Translations under genes and position numbers: made by a program
Part shown: positions 46,377 through 55,720 of the stretch, one piece after another
Layout: each line of letters opens with the position of its first letter
Numbering within the stretch: the stretch's first letter is position 1
Assembly (NCBI RefSeq): GCF_001311845.1
Contig: NZ_BBCC01000020.1
Location: forward strand, 1 to 55,720
Source: Desulfosarcina cetonica JCM 12296
Lineage (GTDB): Bacteria; Desulfobacterota; Desulfobacteria; Desulfobacterales; Desulfosarcinaceae
Length of the DNA: 55,720 bases
Direction: 5' to 3'
The notes under the pieces: model-generated
The model's input: the letters and a program-made list of their open reading frames with translations, nothing else
Told to the model about the DNA's origin: nothing
Database searches by the model: none

Positions 46377-47345
46377 TCAGATCCGGTGCTCCCGAATGTT
46401 TTGAAGAAAATAGGCGATGCCGAACCGGCGACGGGTGACCATATCGATCACGCCCTTGGGCGTGAACACAATGGCCAGGATCACCAGGGCACCGAAGAAC
46501 AGGGAATGGGCCACGAGAAAATAGTCGGACAGGAATTCCGAGATCACCTCGATACTCACCGCGCCAAACAAAGGACCGAAGAGTCTTCCCATCCCCCCGA
46601 ACACGGCCATCACGATCATCTTGACGGTCATGCCCACGCTAAACACGGGACCGGGTTGAATGAACGCCTGTTGGTACGCGTAGACGCTGCCGGCCAACCC
46701 GGTGAAAAAACCGCTCATGGCAAAGGCGGCGGTCTTGGCGACGGTGGTGTTGATGCCTGCCGAATCGGCGGCTTGTTCGTTTTCCCGGATGGCAATCAGG
46801 GAATAGCCGAACTTGGCCTTGAGCATCAGATGGGTGGCCAAAAGGGTCAAAACCGCTGTCGCGAGCATCATGTAATAGAAAAACCAGTATTGATGCCGGA
46901 CCGATAAGTCGAGCATCGGCAGGTAAATTCCGGCGTTTCCCTCGGTGATCTCCAGGTTTTGCACCAGGGCTTTCATGGCCTCTGCAACCCCGAGGGTGGC
47001 GATGGCAAAATAGTGGCCCCGCAGACGCAGCACGGGAAGCCCGATGATCACGGCGAAGAGGGCCGCGCCAAGACCTGCGGCCGGATACGCCACGGCAAAG
47101 GGCAGTCCGCCTTTTTCCATCAAGATGGCGGTGGTATAGGCACCGATACCGAAAAAGACGACATTGCCGAACGAGGCGTAGCCGGTGTAGCCGCCGATGA
47201 TGTTCCAGGCGCTGGCCAGCACGGCGAACATCAGGATATCGGTGCCGAAACGGATGACGAAATTATTGTCCACCAGTGGAAAGGCACCGGCGAGCACCAA
47301 GCCGATCCCGCAACCCACAAGAATTTTAATCGTTTTGGTTTTCAC
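46377..47345 (-). CDS. livM: Branched-chain amino acid ABC transporter permease LivM
   Basis: 322 residues, about eight to ten membrane helices; the LivM core GGYTGYASFGNVVFFGIGAY and the coupling-loop block SLIAIRENEQAADSAGIN are visible. GTG start overlaps the livH TGA (GTGA). The C-terminal PKGVIDMVTRRRFGIAYF is typical of the family. Confidence 0.94.
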   Translation of the reverse strand: MKTKTIKILVGCGIGLVLAGAFPLVDNNFVIRFGTDILMFAVLASAWNIIGGYTGYASFGNVVFFGIGAYTTAILMEKGGLPFAVAYPAAGLGAALFAVIIGLPVLRLRGHYFAIATLGVAEAMKALVQNLEITEGNAGIYLPMLDLSVRHQYWFFYYMMLATAVLTLLATHLMLKAKFGYSLIAIRENEQAADSAGINTTVAKTAAFAMSGFFTGLAGSVYAYQQAFIQPGPVFSVGMTVKMIVMAVFGGMGRLFGPLFGAVSIEVISEFLSDYFLVAHSLFFGALVILAIVFTPKGVIDMVTRRRFGIAYFLQNIREHRI

Positions 47346-47346
47346 C

Positions 47347-48207
47347 TCAGTCCGTGCCCCCCAATATCCCTTTGGGCCGGATGATCAGGACCAGCACCAG
47401 GATTGTAAAACCGATCAGGTCCGAATAGGTCGATCCGAACCAGTTACTGCCGAAAGACTCGGTGAGCCCCAGCGCCAGACCGCCGATGATCGGTCCGAGC
47501 ATGCTTCCCAGACCACCGATGATAACCACCACAAAAGACCGCAGCGTCAGGATCCCGCCCATCATCGGACTGATCGGAAACAGGATCGCCCAAAGCGTTC
47601 CCGCGGCACCGGCGGCGCCGATGCCAAGCCCAAAGGTCAGCGCGTAGGTGTGCGCCACGTCCACGCCGACCAGCCGTGCCCCGTCAAGATCCTGGGATGT
47701 GGCGCGAATCGAGCGCCCCAGATGGGTCCGGTTGAGAATGAAGAAAAACAGGAGGCTGATGAGGATGACCAGACCGAAGGCCACCAGCCGTACGGTGGGG
47801 ATGGTGACCCAATGGCCGATGCTGAAATTGGCCGCGCCATAAGCGACTTCCACCTTGCGGACATCGGCGGTCCAAGCGACCAGGGCCAGGTTGTTGATGA
47901 AGATCTCGATTCCAAAGGCCAGAATCAGGGTGATGAATGCACTGGCCCGGATGACGTAATTGATCAGATAGCGTTGGATCCCGTAGCCCAGGATGAAAAG
48001 CAGGCCGACGGAGAAAAACAGACTCAGGAACGGGTCGATCCCCAGCAGGGTAAAGAGCCAGTAGGTGACGAATGCGCCAAGCATGATAAATGATCCGTGC
48101 GCGATGTTGATGATATCCATCACGCCCCAAATCAGCGACATCCCGATGGCCATCAAAGCATAGAGTCCACCCTTGAGCAGCCCGTTGATCAATATCTGCA
48201 ACAGCAT
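47347..48207 (-). CDS. livH: Branched-chain amino acid ABC transporter permease LivH
   Basis: 286 residues, about eight membrane helices. Begins LLQILINGLLKGGLYALMAI, the standard LivH start, and has the coupling block GRSIRATSQDLDGARLVGVD. Forms the membrane channel with LivM. It lies 114 bases after the binding-protein gene livK, a usual gap for a strongly expressed binding protein. Confidence 0.94.
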   Translation of the reverse strand: MLLQILINGLLKGGLYALMAIGMSLIWGVMDIINIAHGSFIMLGAFVTYWLFTLLGIDPFLSLFFSVGLLFILGYGIQRYLINYVIRASAFITLILAFGIEIFINNLALVAWTADVRKVEVAYGAANFSIGHWVTIPTVRLVAFGLVILISLLFFFILNRTHLGRSIRATSQDLDGARLVGVDVAHTYALTFGLGIGAAGAAGTLWAILFPISPMMGGILTLRSFVVVIIGGLGSMLGPIIGGLALGLTESFGSNWFGSTYSDLIGFTILVLVLIIRPKGILGGTD

Positions 48208-48321
48208 GGGACCGGTTTCTCCGTAAGCATTTCTATCACTCGTGCGCCGGGCCCGGAAAATCAGGACCCGGTTTGATTCAATACCCGGAAGGCGCCTTTT
48301 GGAAGCCCGGCGGACAGTGGA

Positions 48322-49536
48322 TTATCTGTCTGTCCAACACGTAAACGGGTAAACCGGCGTTTTTGTGCCGGTCGGAAAAACCTGGTAGATTTCTCCGCCC
48401 TGGATCTGGAGCACCACGCTGGTTCCCTTGATCTGGCCGTTTGGGCTGAACTGGACACGTCCGTAAATCGTGTTCAGGTCAGTCGCCGCGATGGCGTCTC
48501 TGACTTTTTGCGGATCCAGGGACCCGGCCTTCTCGATGGCATTTTTATAGACCGCCACATCCGCGATGCCGCTGGCGTTGTGGTAGTCGGGGTCGTAGTC
48601 GAATTTGGCTTTGAACTGCTGGACGAACTGCTGGGTGTCGCTGAACAGCAATCCCTTGAAGTTCATCTGGGTCGACCAGCTCGCCACGCCGTAAATGTAT
48701 TCCGCATCTTTTCCCAGCGAATGTCGGAAATCGGCCTCCGACGGCCCGACCGTCATGGCGATCAGCTTCGGACAGACGTTGAGTTCCTTGGCCTGCTGGG
48801 TGAAATTCAGAGACTCCTCGGTGTGGCCTGACAATAGCACCACTTGGGCGTTTTTGGACTTGATCTTGGTCAGAAGCGAAGTAAAATCAGTGGCTCCCTC
48901 AGAGTATTTTTCGAACAGCACCACGTCCAGTCCCATCCCTTTGGCCAGTTTTTTGGTCCCTTCCGCCACGCTGACGTCGAACTTGTCGTCCGAATAAAGG
49001 ATCGCCACGGATTTGGGTGCCGGCTTCAAGGTTTCGAGCATGTCGAGGGTCGATTTAAAATACTGCCCGGCCGGCGGCAGGGTGCCGAAAATGTACTTGT
49101 TGCCCCTGCTGAAAATTTTACCCGACGCCCCACCCCCTTCGATCATGGGTACCCGGTAACGTTGGGCGACGATGCTATCGGGGATCGTAATGCCGCTGGA
49201 ATAGGGACCCAGAAGAAAATTGACCTTGTCCTCGGAAATCAGTTTTTCCACCAACTTCGAGCTCTCGGTGGGGTCACTCTTGTCGTCGTAGTAGATGATC
49301 TTCATCTGGTAACGCTTGCCGCCGACGTTCACGCCCCCGGTTTTATTGATCTGTTCTACGGCCATATCGTAGGAATCGCGGTAAAGTTTACCGGTCCGGC
49401 TTTGCCCGCCGGTAAACGAAATGGCACATCCGAGGTTGATGGTGGGGTCCGCGGCCGCCGTGTCCGGAGGCCCAAAGAACAGAATCATAGCGAACACCGC
49501 AGCCAACGTCAGAATCACTCCGCAGGGTCGTTCCAT
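48322..49536 (-). CDS. livK: Branched-chain amino acid ABC transporter substrate-binding protein
   Basis: 404 residues. Signal peptide at residues 1-27 (RPCGVILTLAAVFAMILFF, cut near TAAA). The mature protein is a LivJ/LivK-type (Peripla_BP_6) two-lobed receptor: INLGCAISFTGGQSRTGKLY, IIYYDDKSDPTESSKLVEKL, and LDPQKVRDAIAATDLNTIYG near the end. Ligands are probably Leu/Ile/Val, but family members in anaerobes also bind aromatic acids, amides or urea. First gene of the operon; the two other branched-chain genes (ilvE, azlC) in the window fit an amino acid role. Confidence 0.92.
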   Translation of the reverse strand: MERPCGVILTLAAVFAMILFFGPPDTAAADPTINLGCAISFTGGQSRTGKLYRDSYDMAVEQINKTGGVNVGGKRYQMKIIYYDDKSDPTESSKLVEKLISEDKVNFLLGPYSSGITIPDSIVAQRYRVPMIEGGGASGKIFSRGNKYIFGTLPPAGQYFKSTLDMLETLKPAPKSVAILYSDDKFDVSVAEGTKKLAKGMGLDVVLFEKYSEGATDFTSLLTKIKSKNAQVVLLSGHTEESLNFTQQAKELNVCPKLIAMTVGPSEADFRHSLGKDAEYIYGVASWSTQMNFKGLLFSDTQQFVQQFKAKFDYDPDYHNASGIADVAVYKNAIEKAGSLDPQKVRDAIAATDLNTIYGRVQFSPNGQIKGTSVVLQIQGGEIYQVFPTGTKTPVYPFTCWTDR

Positions 49537-49872
49537 GAAGTTGCCTCTTTGTGTTAGGGTTCAATGGCGAAAGTCGATCTCACCGTCTTTATAAACCAAA
49601 AATAAATGATTAGCATTCAGTTTCTAAGGCGTACCACCCCGACGCTCATCCGTCAAGGGGGCACGGGTAGGGCTCCCGGGTAGCCGCATGCCATGCGCTG
49701 ACCGGCTTTTGGGGGCCATGTCCTAGGCAGTCCTTCCTGCTGATGGTTCATTGGCCACTTGCTAAGCGAGGAGGGGATCTGATAGAGATGCGAGCCTCGT
49801 TCAGCGACGCGCGGTCACCGGATTTGGACCGATTTCGACAGATCGCCCATTATCGTAAGGAAATAAAGACGC
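49537..49872. other. Intergenic region between liv operon and DMT transporter
   Basis: About 335 bases. It should hold the divergent promoters of livK (minus) and the transporter (plus). An AT-rich patch at 49585-49625 (TATAAA on the minus strand) could be the livK -10 region, but its -35 is poor. No gene, terminator or repeat seen. Confidence 0.3.
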
Positions 49873-50764
49873 ATGCGGACTTCTCTGCCCATATGCCCGC
49901 CGCCAAACCGGGCTATCTGGAAAACCACCCTGGGGGCGGTAATGATCAGCTTCTCGGCGGTATGGGTCAAACTGTCCCATGTCACGCCCACCGCCTCCGC
50001 CTTTTATCGGGTTTTTTGGGGGGCTGCTTTCTGCTTTGGATTTTGCTGGGCCGTCGCGAATCTTTACGGCAGGGCTGGAGAAATCTTTGCCTGGCCGGGG
50101 TGGCCGGTTTTTTTTTCGCGCTTGATCTTTATTCCTGGCACCGCGCCATCGCCTACGTCGGGCCGGGGCTGGCAACCATCCTGGCCAATTTCGAGGTTTT
50201 TCTGGTACCGGTGGCCGGCCTGTTGCTGTACCGTGAACGGATTCGCTTGCGCTTCATCCTTTCCGTTCCCCTGGCGGTGGCCGGCCTGTTCATGATTGTG
50301 GGTATCCGATGGGACCAATTGCGCCCGGATTACCGCATCGGCATCGCTTACGGACTCTCAACGGCATTTTTCTATACGGGCTTCCTCGTGGCGCTGCGCA
50401 AGCTCCAGTCCCACCCCTCCAAACCATCGGCGGTGCTCAGCCTGATGATTGTTTCCTTTATTACGGCCGCCTTTTTGGCCGTTGAAATGCTGCGGACCGG
50501 TGATTCCTTTGCCATTCCGGATTTGCAAAGCGGTGTGGCCCTCGTCCTCCTGGGGCTATTCAGCCAGACCGTGGGCTGGCTGCTGATCACCCATTCCCTG
50601 CCCCGCATTCCGGCGGCCATTGCCGGATTGCTGCTTTTGCTGCAGCCATCGCTTTCCTTTGTGTGGGATGTGCTTTTTTCGCGCGGGAAACGACCGCATT
50701 GGCCTGGGCCGGCGTGGCCTTGGCGATTTCGGCGATCTATTTCGGCGCCACCAGCGAAGGTTGA
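49873..50764 (+). CDS. EamA/DMT-family transporter (two frame breaks)
   Basis: About 298 residues with ten membrane helices arranged as two EamA repeats. The first helix is LGAVMISFSAVWVKLSH and the repeat end is LATILANFEVFLVPVAGLLL. The second repeat ends in IPAAIAGLLLLLQPSLSFVWDVLFF. Family members export amino acids or other small metabolites. The frame breaks near 50028 (TTT; one more base gives AAFLLWILLGRRESL) and at T6 (50674-50679; one more T gives FFARETTALAWAGVALAI). Repaired stop TGA at 50762. It converges on the acyl-CoA synthetase gene. Confidence 0.85.
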
Positions 50765-50801
50765 CGGATTCGGAAAAATGATGCGGGCTCAAAATAAATG
50801 G

Positions 50802-50840
50802 CCCCCTGCCCGATGGGTGGGGTGGCATCGGACAAGGGGG
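50802..50840. terminator. GC-rich hairpin between convergent genes
   Basis: CCCCC and GGGGG, then CCGAT and ATCGG inside, form a hairpin with an internal loop between the two stops. It has no T tract, so it is a weak terminator candidate. Confidence 0.35.
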
Positions 50841-50890
50841 GGGAAGGACCGAACCGGGTTTCCGGCAAACCGCCGAGGCCGCCCGGCCGG

Positions 50891-53014
50891 TTAGGCCGTG
50901 GTGCTCTTCAGCAAAATTCGGCAGTCGGCCACCACGGCTCCCTGACCCTCGGGATAGACGATCAGGGGGTTGATATCCAACTCGCTGATTTCCGGATGAT
51001 CGGCCACCAGGGTCGAGACACGTAGGATGCAATCCCGAATGGCCAACAGATCCGACGGCGGATTGCCACGCACGCCTTGGAGTACATTGAAGGTCTTGAT
51101 GGCGCGGATCATGTTGTCTGCACTGGCAATGAACATGGGCGCCAGGCGGAAGGTGACATCCTTGAGGGCTTCGACCAACGTGCCGCCCAGCCCGAACATG
51201 ATGATGGGACCGAATTTGGGATTGTGCACGCTTCCGATGATGACCTCCACGCCCTTGCCGGCCATCTGCTGCATCAGGACGCCGTCAATCTTGGCCTCGG
51301 GGTTGAACTTCAAACCATTTTCGACAATCTCGTTAAAGGCTTGCTTGGCCTGCTCCACATTGGTGATGTTCAGCTTCACCCCACCGGCATCCACCTTGTG
51401 GACAATATCGCGGGAAACGACCTTCATGGCCACGGGGAAGCGAATCTGGTCGGCGACGGCATCGATATCGGCCGGCGTCGCCGCCATGCGGCTGTATAGC
51501 AGCGGCAGATCGTAGTATCCCAGGAGCTCGGCCGCCTCCCTTTCAGGCAGGTAGCGTTTTGTTTCGCCCTTGAGCTTGGCCGCGATCAATTCACTGGCCC
51601 GTTCCCGCTGGACGGTAAGGGTGGGCAGAATGCGGTTGCCCATGGTCAGGCGCTCGCCAAAGCGGACCATGGCCGCCATGGTACGGGAGGCGGCCTCGGG
51701 AAAGACGTAATTGGGAATGCCGTGGCTCTCAAGGTAAGCCACGCCCTCGGAAACGTCCACAATGCCCATGAACGAGCAGAGGATCGGCTTGTCCACTTGT
51801 TTGGCCACATTGGGAACGATTTTGGCGGTTTCGAGGATGTCGGTCATGGCCTGGGGCGTGAGCAGAACGATGGCGCCATCCACATTCTCATCCATCATGA
51901 CGGTTTTCAGGGCGATTTCATATCGCTCATGGGTGGCGTCACCGATGACGTCCACCGGATTGTGGATATTGGCCGTGGGCGGCAGGTGAACCTTGAGCTG
52001 GGCCTCGGTTTCGGGAGAAAACGTGGCCAGTTTGAGACCACAACGAATCGCCGCATCGGTGGCCATGATGCCCGGGCCGCCGGCATTGGTGACGATGGCG
52101 ATCCGGCGCCTTGGGCAGGGGCTGCCGGGAAAAAGCCATGGCGTAATGGAACAGTTCGTTGACGCCCTCCACGCGCTGGATGCCGCTTTGCAGGAAGATG
52201 GCATCGTAGGCGGAATCCGACCCCACCAGGGCCCCGGTGTGCGAGGCGGCGGCCCGGGCACCTTCCGATGAGGTGCCGGACTTCACGGCCAGAATCGGCT
52301 TGCCCTTGTTCCAGGAGATATCGCTGGCCACCTTGATGAATTCCTGGCCGGCGGAAAGATCTTCCAGGTACATGCAGATCACCTTGGTCTGGGGGTCATC
52401 GCCCAGATAGCGCAATAGATCGATCTCGTTGACATCGGCTTTGTTGCCGAAGCTGATGAACTTGGAAAAGCCGATCTTGCGCCTTCGGCATAATCCAGCA
52501 CCGAGGTGCACAAGGCGCCGGACTGGGAGATGAAGCCGATGTTGCCGGGCCTGGGCATGATGCGGGCAAAGCTGGCATTCATGCGAACATTGGCATCGGT
52601 GTTGATTACCCCCAGGCAGTTGGGGCCCACCAAGCGGATTTGGTGACGGACGGCGATTTCCTGGATCTGTTTTTCCAGGGCCGCTCCCTCGCCGCCGATC
52701 TCCTTGAAACCGGCAGAGATGATCACGGCACCGGAAGCGCCCTTGTTGGCGGCTTCTTCAATCAGGGCGGGCACCAAATTGGGTTTGACGATGATCAATA
52801 CCAAATCGATCGAATCCGGTATTTCGCTCAATGTCGGGTAGGTCTTGACCCCGTAAATGGATTTCAATTTCGGATGCACCGGATAAAGCACGCCCTGATA
52901 CTCACCGCGAGTCAGGTTGCGCATGACCGCCTGACCCACACTGTTGGGGCGCGTGGTGGCGCCAACGATCGCGATCGATTTCGGATTGAAGATGGTTTGA
53001 ATGGATTCTTTCAT
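50891..53014 (-). CDS. ADP-forming acetate/acyl-CoA ligase (two frame breaks)
   Basis: About 708 residues, single-chain NDP-forming acyl-CoA synthetase. N-terminal CoA-binding domain (IAIVGATTRPNSVGQAVMRNL), ligase domain (GPNCLGVINT, ISQSGALCTSVLDY), the phospho-His block SHTGALVGSDSAYDAIF and a C-terminal ATP-grasp domain (FPVAMKVVSRDIVHKVDAGGV). It makes ATP from acyl-CoA and ADP, or activates the acid in reverse. ATG with AAGGAGA upstream. The frame breaks near 52480 (one base missing before KIGFSKFISFGNK) and near 52105 (before RRIAIVTNAGGPG). A sigma-54 promoter lies upstream. It may use branched-chain acyl-CoA, given its neighbours; this is inferred. Confidence 0.9.
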
Positions 53015-53107
53015 GAGCGCTTTCTCCTTGAATAAGATCAACAGCAGGACAGGCCAACGGACGACGCCATTGCCGCAAAACGTTCGCGGCCACCTGGCCC
53101 ATGCTCA

Positions 53108-53122
53108 GCAATGCTAATGCCA
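53108..53122 (-). promoter_or_regulatory. Sigma-54 promoter of the acyl-CoA synthetase gene
   Basis: On the minus strand TGGCAT-TAGCA-TTGC, with GG and GC 12 bases apart. The start would be near 53096, 82 nt before the ATG. Confidence 0.75.
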
Positions 53123-53139
53123 AAGGCGGCTGAACATCG

Positions 53140-53156
53140 ATATTTATTGTAAATAT
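53140..53156. promoter_or_regulatory. ATATTTA-TTG-TAAATAT palindrome
   Basis: A perfect 7-bp inverted repeat with a 3-base centre, 18 bases upstream of the -24 element. It is a candidate regulator site. The 220 bases from here to the mocR stop hold no gene; a TCTGTTAT element at 53158 resembles the MocR repeats at 54858. Confidence 0.45.
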
Positions 53157-53377
53157 AGTCTGTTATGGGGTGGTTGGTGCGGCGTTGACCTGCGGTGGGG
53201 AGTCTTTCGAGCTGTCATCTTTTTTTCAGCATGTAAAAGAAAAATAGGTGTGCAGCGGGTCGTTGGATACGTCGTAGCTATTGAAAAAACAGGATAAAAT
53301 ACCAACCGGTCTTGGTTTCCGCTTCGGAGGGCAGGTGCTGGGCCGTTTCTTTTCGACGCCAGCGGAAAATACACCGC

Positions 53378-54817
53378 TCAATGGCGGCACTGGACGGCGA
53401 TGATATCGGCCAAGGTGCGAATGCCCGCGTCGACGTGTTCATCCCACGGATAGCCGCAGCTGATGCGGATGCAGTTGCGGTAGCGGTCGGTGGTGGAGCA
53501 GATGGCGCCGGGAAAGATGGAGATCTTCTGCCTGCGGGCCTCGTGAAAGACCTTAAGGCCGTCCACCCGCCGATCCAGCTCGACCCACAGGGTCAATCCA
53601 CCGGCCGGAGCCGTGATTCGGGTCCCCTCGGGAAAATAGCGGGCGACGGCCAGGGCCATGTTGGTGACCTGGTTTTTCAGGGCCGTGCGCAGGCGGCGCA
53701 GGTGCCGGTCGAAAGCGCCCTCCTTGAGAAACCGGGCGACGATAGCCTGGTTTAGGGTGGGCGAGGCCACGGTGCTGTCCATCTTCAGGCGACGGACGCG
53801 CTCCGCATAACGGCCCGGCAGGGTCCAGCCCACGCGCAACCCCGGTGAGAGGGTCTTGGAAAAAGAGGCGCAGTGGAGCACCAGCCCTTGCGATCGAGGG
53901 ATTTGAGCGTCATGGGGCGCTGCCCGCCAAAATAGAGTTCGCCGTGGATGTTATCCTCGATGATGGGAATGTTCTTCTCCACCATCATTGCCACCAACGC
54001 TTTTTTCTTCTCATCGGGCATGACAAATCCCAGGGGATTGTGAAAATTGGGCACCATCAGACAGGCCGCCACGGCGTTGTCGCGGATGGCCTGGTCCAGC
54101 TGATCCAGGTCGATGCCGGTCTGGGGGTCGGTGGGCACCTCCAGGGCGAACTTGTTCTGATCCTCGATGATCTGCAGGAACCAGGTAGGTGGGCGATTCC
54201 ACCACCACGGTGTCACCGGCATCACCAATGGCCCGCAGGCACAGATTGACGGCCTCGATGCAGCCGCTGGTGATGACCATTTCGTCCAGCATGGCCTGGC
54301 GCGCTTGTCCGACCATGCGTTTGGCGATCTGGCGCTTCAGTTCGGTATTGCCGTAGGGGTCTTCATAGCGCATCAGACTGCGTTTCATCGTTTCCAGGGG
54401 GGCCGTGCGCAAACAGCGGGTCAGGGCCTTGAAGGGCAGGAGCTCCGGCATGACCGTCGACCCGCCCAGCTGGAGAAATTCCGGATTTCCCATGTCCTCG
54501 ACGATTACATAGGCCAGGGCATTGACCGTGACGCGTTTGGGCTCGGGGTGCAACTGCTGCGTCTCGGGTGGCGGCAGGATACGGTCCAAAAGGGGCTTGA
54601 CATAGTAACCGGACTTCTGCCGCGGCACGACCACGCCGCGCTTTTCCAGCTCGATATAGGCCTGGTAGACGGTGGTGATGCTCAGGCCGGTCTGGTCGTG
54701 CAATTTGCGCAATGACGGCAGCTTCTCGCCGGATCGGTAGACCCCATCCCGGATTCTGGCTTCCAGGTCGTCGGCCAGGCGGGTATATCGAAAACTGGCA
54801 GCGGTGTTTTCCGGCAT
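53378..54817 (-). CDS. MocR-type GntR regulator with aminotransferase domain (two frame breaks)
   Basis: About 480 residues. The N-terminal GntR winged helix-turn-helix (YTRLADDLEARIRDGVYRSG, LSITTVYQAYIELEKRG) is joined to a fold-type I aminotransferase domain (SLMRYEDPYGNTELKRQIAK, MVPNFHNPLGFVMPDEKKKA, the PLP lysine in HCASFSKTLSPGLRVGW). MocR proteins bind PLP and sense an amino acid or vitamin B6. The frame breaks near 54186 (one base missing before WFLQIIEDQNKF) and near 53884 (before LVLHCASFSKT). It is divergent from the small protein and azlC genes, which it probably controls through the direct repeats between them. Confidence 0.88.
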
Positions 54818-54857
54818 CGATCAAGCCTCCATTCTGTTACTTAAAAAAATAAGAACA

Positions 54858-54889
54858 ACTGTATCTGTTATTGTCTACTGGATTTGTTA
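54858..54889 (+). promoter_or_regulatory. Two 13-bp direct repeats in the mocR-azlC gap
   Basis: ACTGTATCTGTTA at 54858 and ACTGGATTTGTTA at 54877 match at 11 of 13 bases with a 19-bp period. MocR proteins are known to bind direct repeats in divergent gaps. A third half-like TTCTGTTA lies at 54832. Confidence 0.6.
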
Positions 54890-54920
54890 GAGTAGGGCAA
54901 CAACGAATGCGAGGAGGCCC

Positions 54921-55100
54921 ATGAAACCGGAAAAAGAAAACCCTGCCTGGACACGGATCTGTTTTCTGCTTTCACCCGAGGACTCATCGACACCCGCCGG
55001 CGGCTTGCCGGTGGGTGTCGGGCCCAGCTGTTGCCGGATCAAAGCGCTGTTCTGGGTTGTTGTCAGCGTGGTGGGCGCAATCCTTTTGGGGCAGTTGTAA
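54921..55100 (+). CDS. Small single-span membrane protein upstream of azlC
   Basis: 59 residues. The ATG has a strong GAGGAGG site 4 bases upstream. A polar N-terminal half (MKPEKENPAWTRICFLLSPE), a Gly/Pro/Cys-rich middle and one C-terminal membrane span (IKALFWVVVSVVGAILLG). It lies 37 bases before azlC and is the first gene after the MocR operator, so it is probably co-expressed with AzlC. No family recognised. Confidence 0.55.
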   Translation: MKPEKENPAWTRICFLLSPEDSSTPAGGLPVGVGPSCCRIKALFWVVVSVVGAILLGQL

Positions 55101-55137
55101 GCGGCTGTTTGAAAAGTCCGTCTAAAGGAGACGCACG

Positions 55138-55720
55138 ATGTTGGACGACTTGCGCAAAGGGGTACTGGCTAACCTGCCGGTGGCTGCCAGTGTTGGCGCA
55201 TACGGCAGTGTGCTGGGCATGTTGGCGGCCCAGAAAGGGCTGACCTGGGGGCAGCTTTTGGCCATGAACCTGTCGATTTTCGCCGGATCCGCCCAATTTG
55301 TCATGGTGGAGATGTGGGCGCCGCCGCTACCGGTGGTGGAGATGACCCTGGCCGTCCTGATCATTAACCTGCGCTACCTGCTTATCGGCGCATCACTGGA
55401 GCCGCTTTTCCGGGGTACGTCCCTGGCGCGCAAGGCCGCTATCATGCACCTGGTGGCCGACGAGAACTGGGCCGTCACCATGGCGGCCAGTCGCACCGGC
55501 CGGGCCACCACCGGATTTCTGCTGGGTGGCGGCATCTGCCTGTGCAGCGTCTGGTCCATGGGTACGCTGCTGGGCCATCGGCTGGGCGCTTTGGTGGCCC
55601 ATCCAGAGCAATTTGCCCTCGATTTTGCTTTTGTGGCGGTTTTCACGGCCCTGACCGTCGGCATGTGGCGGGGCAAATCAGACATCCTGCCGTGGCTGAC
55701 GGCGGCGATGCTGGCGGTCG
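55138..55720 (+). CDS. azlC: AzlC-family branched-chain amino acid exporter (partial)
   Basis: At least 194 residues, cut by the right window edge. ATG follows AAAGGAGA. Begins LANLPVAASVGAYGSVLGMLA and has SIFAGSAQFVMVEMW and LIINLRYLLIGASLEPLF, the core of AzlC. AzlC works with the small AzlD to export Leu/Ile/Val and analogues; azlD would be expected just beyond the window. The divergent MocR regulator is the likely controller. Confidence 0.93.
   Translation, partial: MLDDLRKGVLANLPVAASVGAYGSVLGMLAAQKGLTWGQLLAMNLSIFAGSAQFVMVEMWAPPLPVVEMTLAVLIINLRYLLIGASLEPLFRGTSLARKAAIMHLVADENWAVTMAASRTGRATTGFLLGGGICLCSVWSMGTLLGHRLGALVAHPEQFALDFAFVAVFTALTVGMWRGKSDILPWLTAAMLAV

Noticed and set aside
1..55720. 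CRISPR array, integrase, transposase or prophage
   Set aside because: No regularly spaced repeats and no recombinase, capsid or transposase motif in any frame.

Overview
The window looks like a chromosomal segment of a GC-rich anaerobic deltaproteobacterium (Desulfobacterota, most plausibly a Desulfobacterales/Desulfosarcina-like sulfate reducer). This is inferred from gene content, not from a search: Cys-rich PAS sigma-54 regulators, a low-molecular-weight siroheme sulfite reductase, precorrin-2 dehydrogenase-CcsA-HemA clustering, DUF362 ferredoxin proteins, an ADP-forming acyl-CoA synthetase and Na+-type F0 c subunits. No rRNA, tRNA, CRISPR array, transposase or phage gene was recognised.

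Layout. 1-4.6 kb: a flavin oxidoreductase (cut by the window edge), a divergent sigma-54 activator, and a thioredoxin-flavodoxin-DUF1638 operon with its own sigma-54 promoter; GTAACG repeats lie around this group. 4.7-9.9 kb: galU, ilvE, a glycerophosphodiesterase, a crotonase-family enzyme, a DUF1786 protein and a hotdog thioesterase. 9.9-14.7 kb: two coupled genes for large multi-spanning membrane proteins, one carrying a C39-like cysteine-peptidase domain; their function is unknown. 14.8-22.0 kb: GAF protein, ssb, DUF362 protein, RlmL-like methyltransferase, glnS and an RlmN-like radical SAM protein. 22.2-23.3 kb: a 63-residue PEP-CTERM-like protein behind a sigma-54 promoter, then a small siroheme sulfite reductase. 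23.6-27.7 kb: a potDABC-type ABC transporter. 28.2-32.4 kb: an AT-richer PP2C-FHA-kinase module.

32.5-36.5 kb: an F0-only ATP synthase operon (two b subunits, a normal c subunit, a giant c subunit of four fused hairpins, a subunit, AtpI and AtpZ-like proteins). 36.8-41.5 kb: MBL hydrolase, siroheme/heme genes and fabD. 41.8-44.8 kb: dksA, PHP phosphoesterase, rnc and a radical SAM protein. 44.9-49.5 kb: a complete livKHMGF branched-chain amino acid importer. 49.9-55.7 kb: a DMT-family exporter, an ADP-forming acyl-CoA synthetase with a sigma-54 promoter, a MocR-type regulator, and a divergent small membrane protein with AzlC (cut by the right edge).

About 25 single-gene frame breaks occur, mostly explained by one missing base in a homopolymer, and they hit housekeeping genes. 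I read them as sequence errors, give the full gene spans and mark each break. The most interesting signals are the four-hairpin c subunit with one hairpin lacking its ion-binding carboxylate, the coupled membrane/C39-like pair, the mini PEP-CTERM gene with its sigma-54 promoter, and the GTAACG-repeat regulon.
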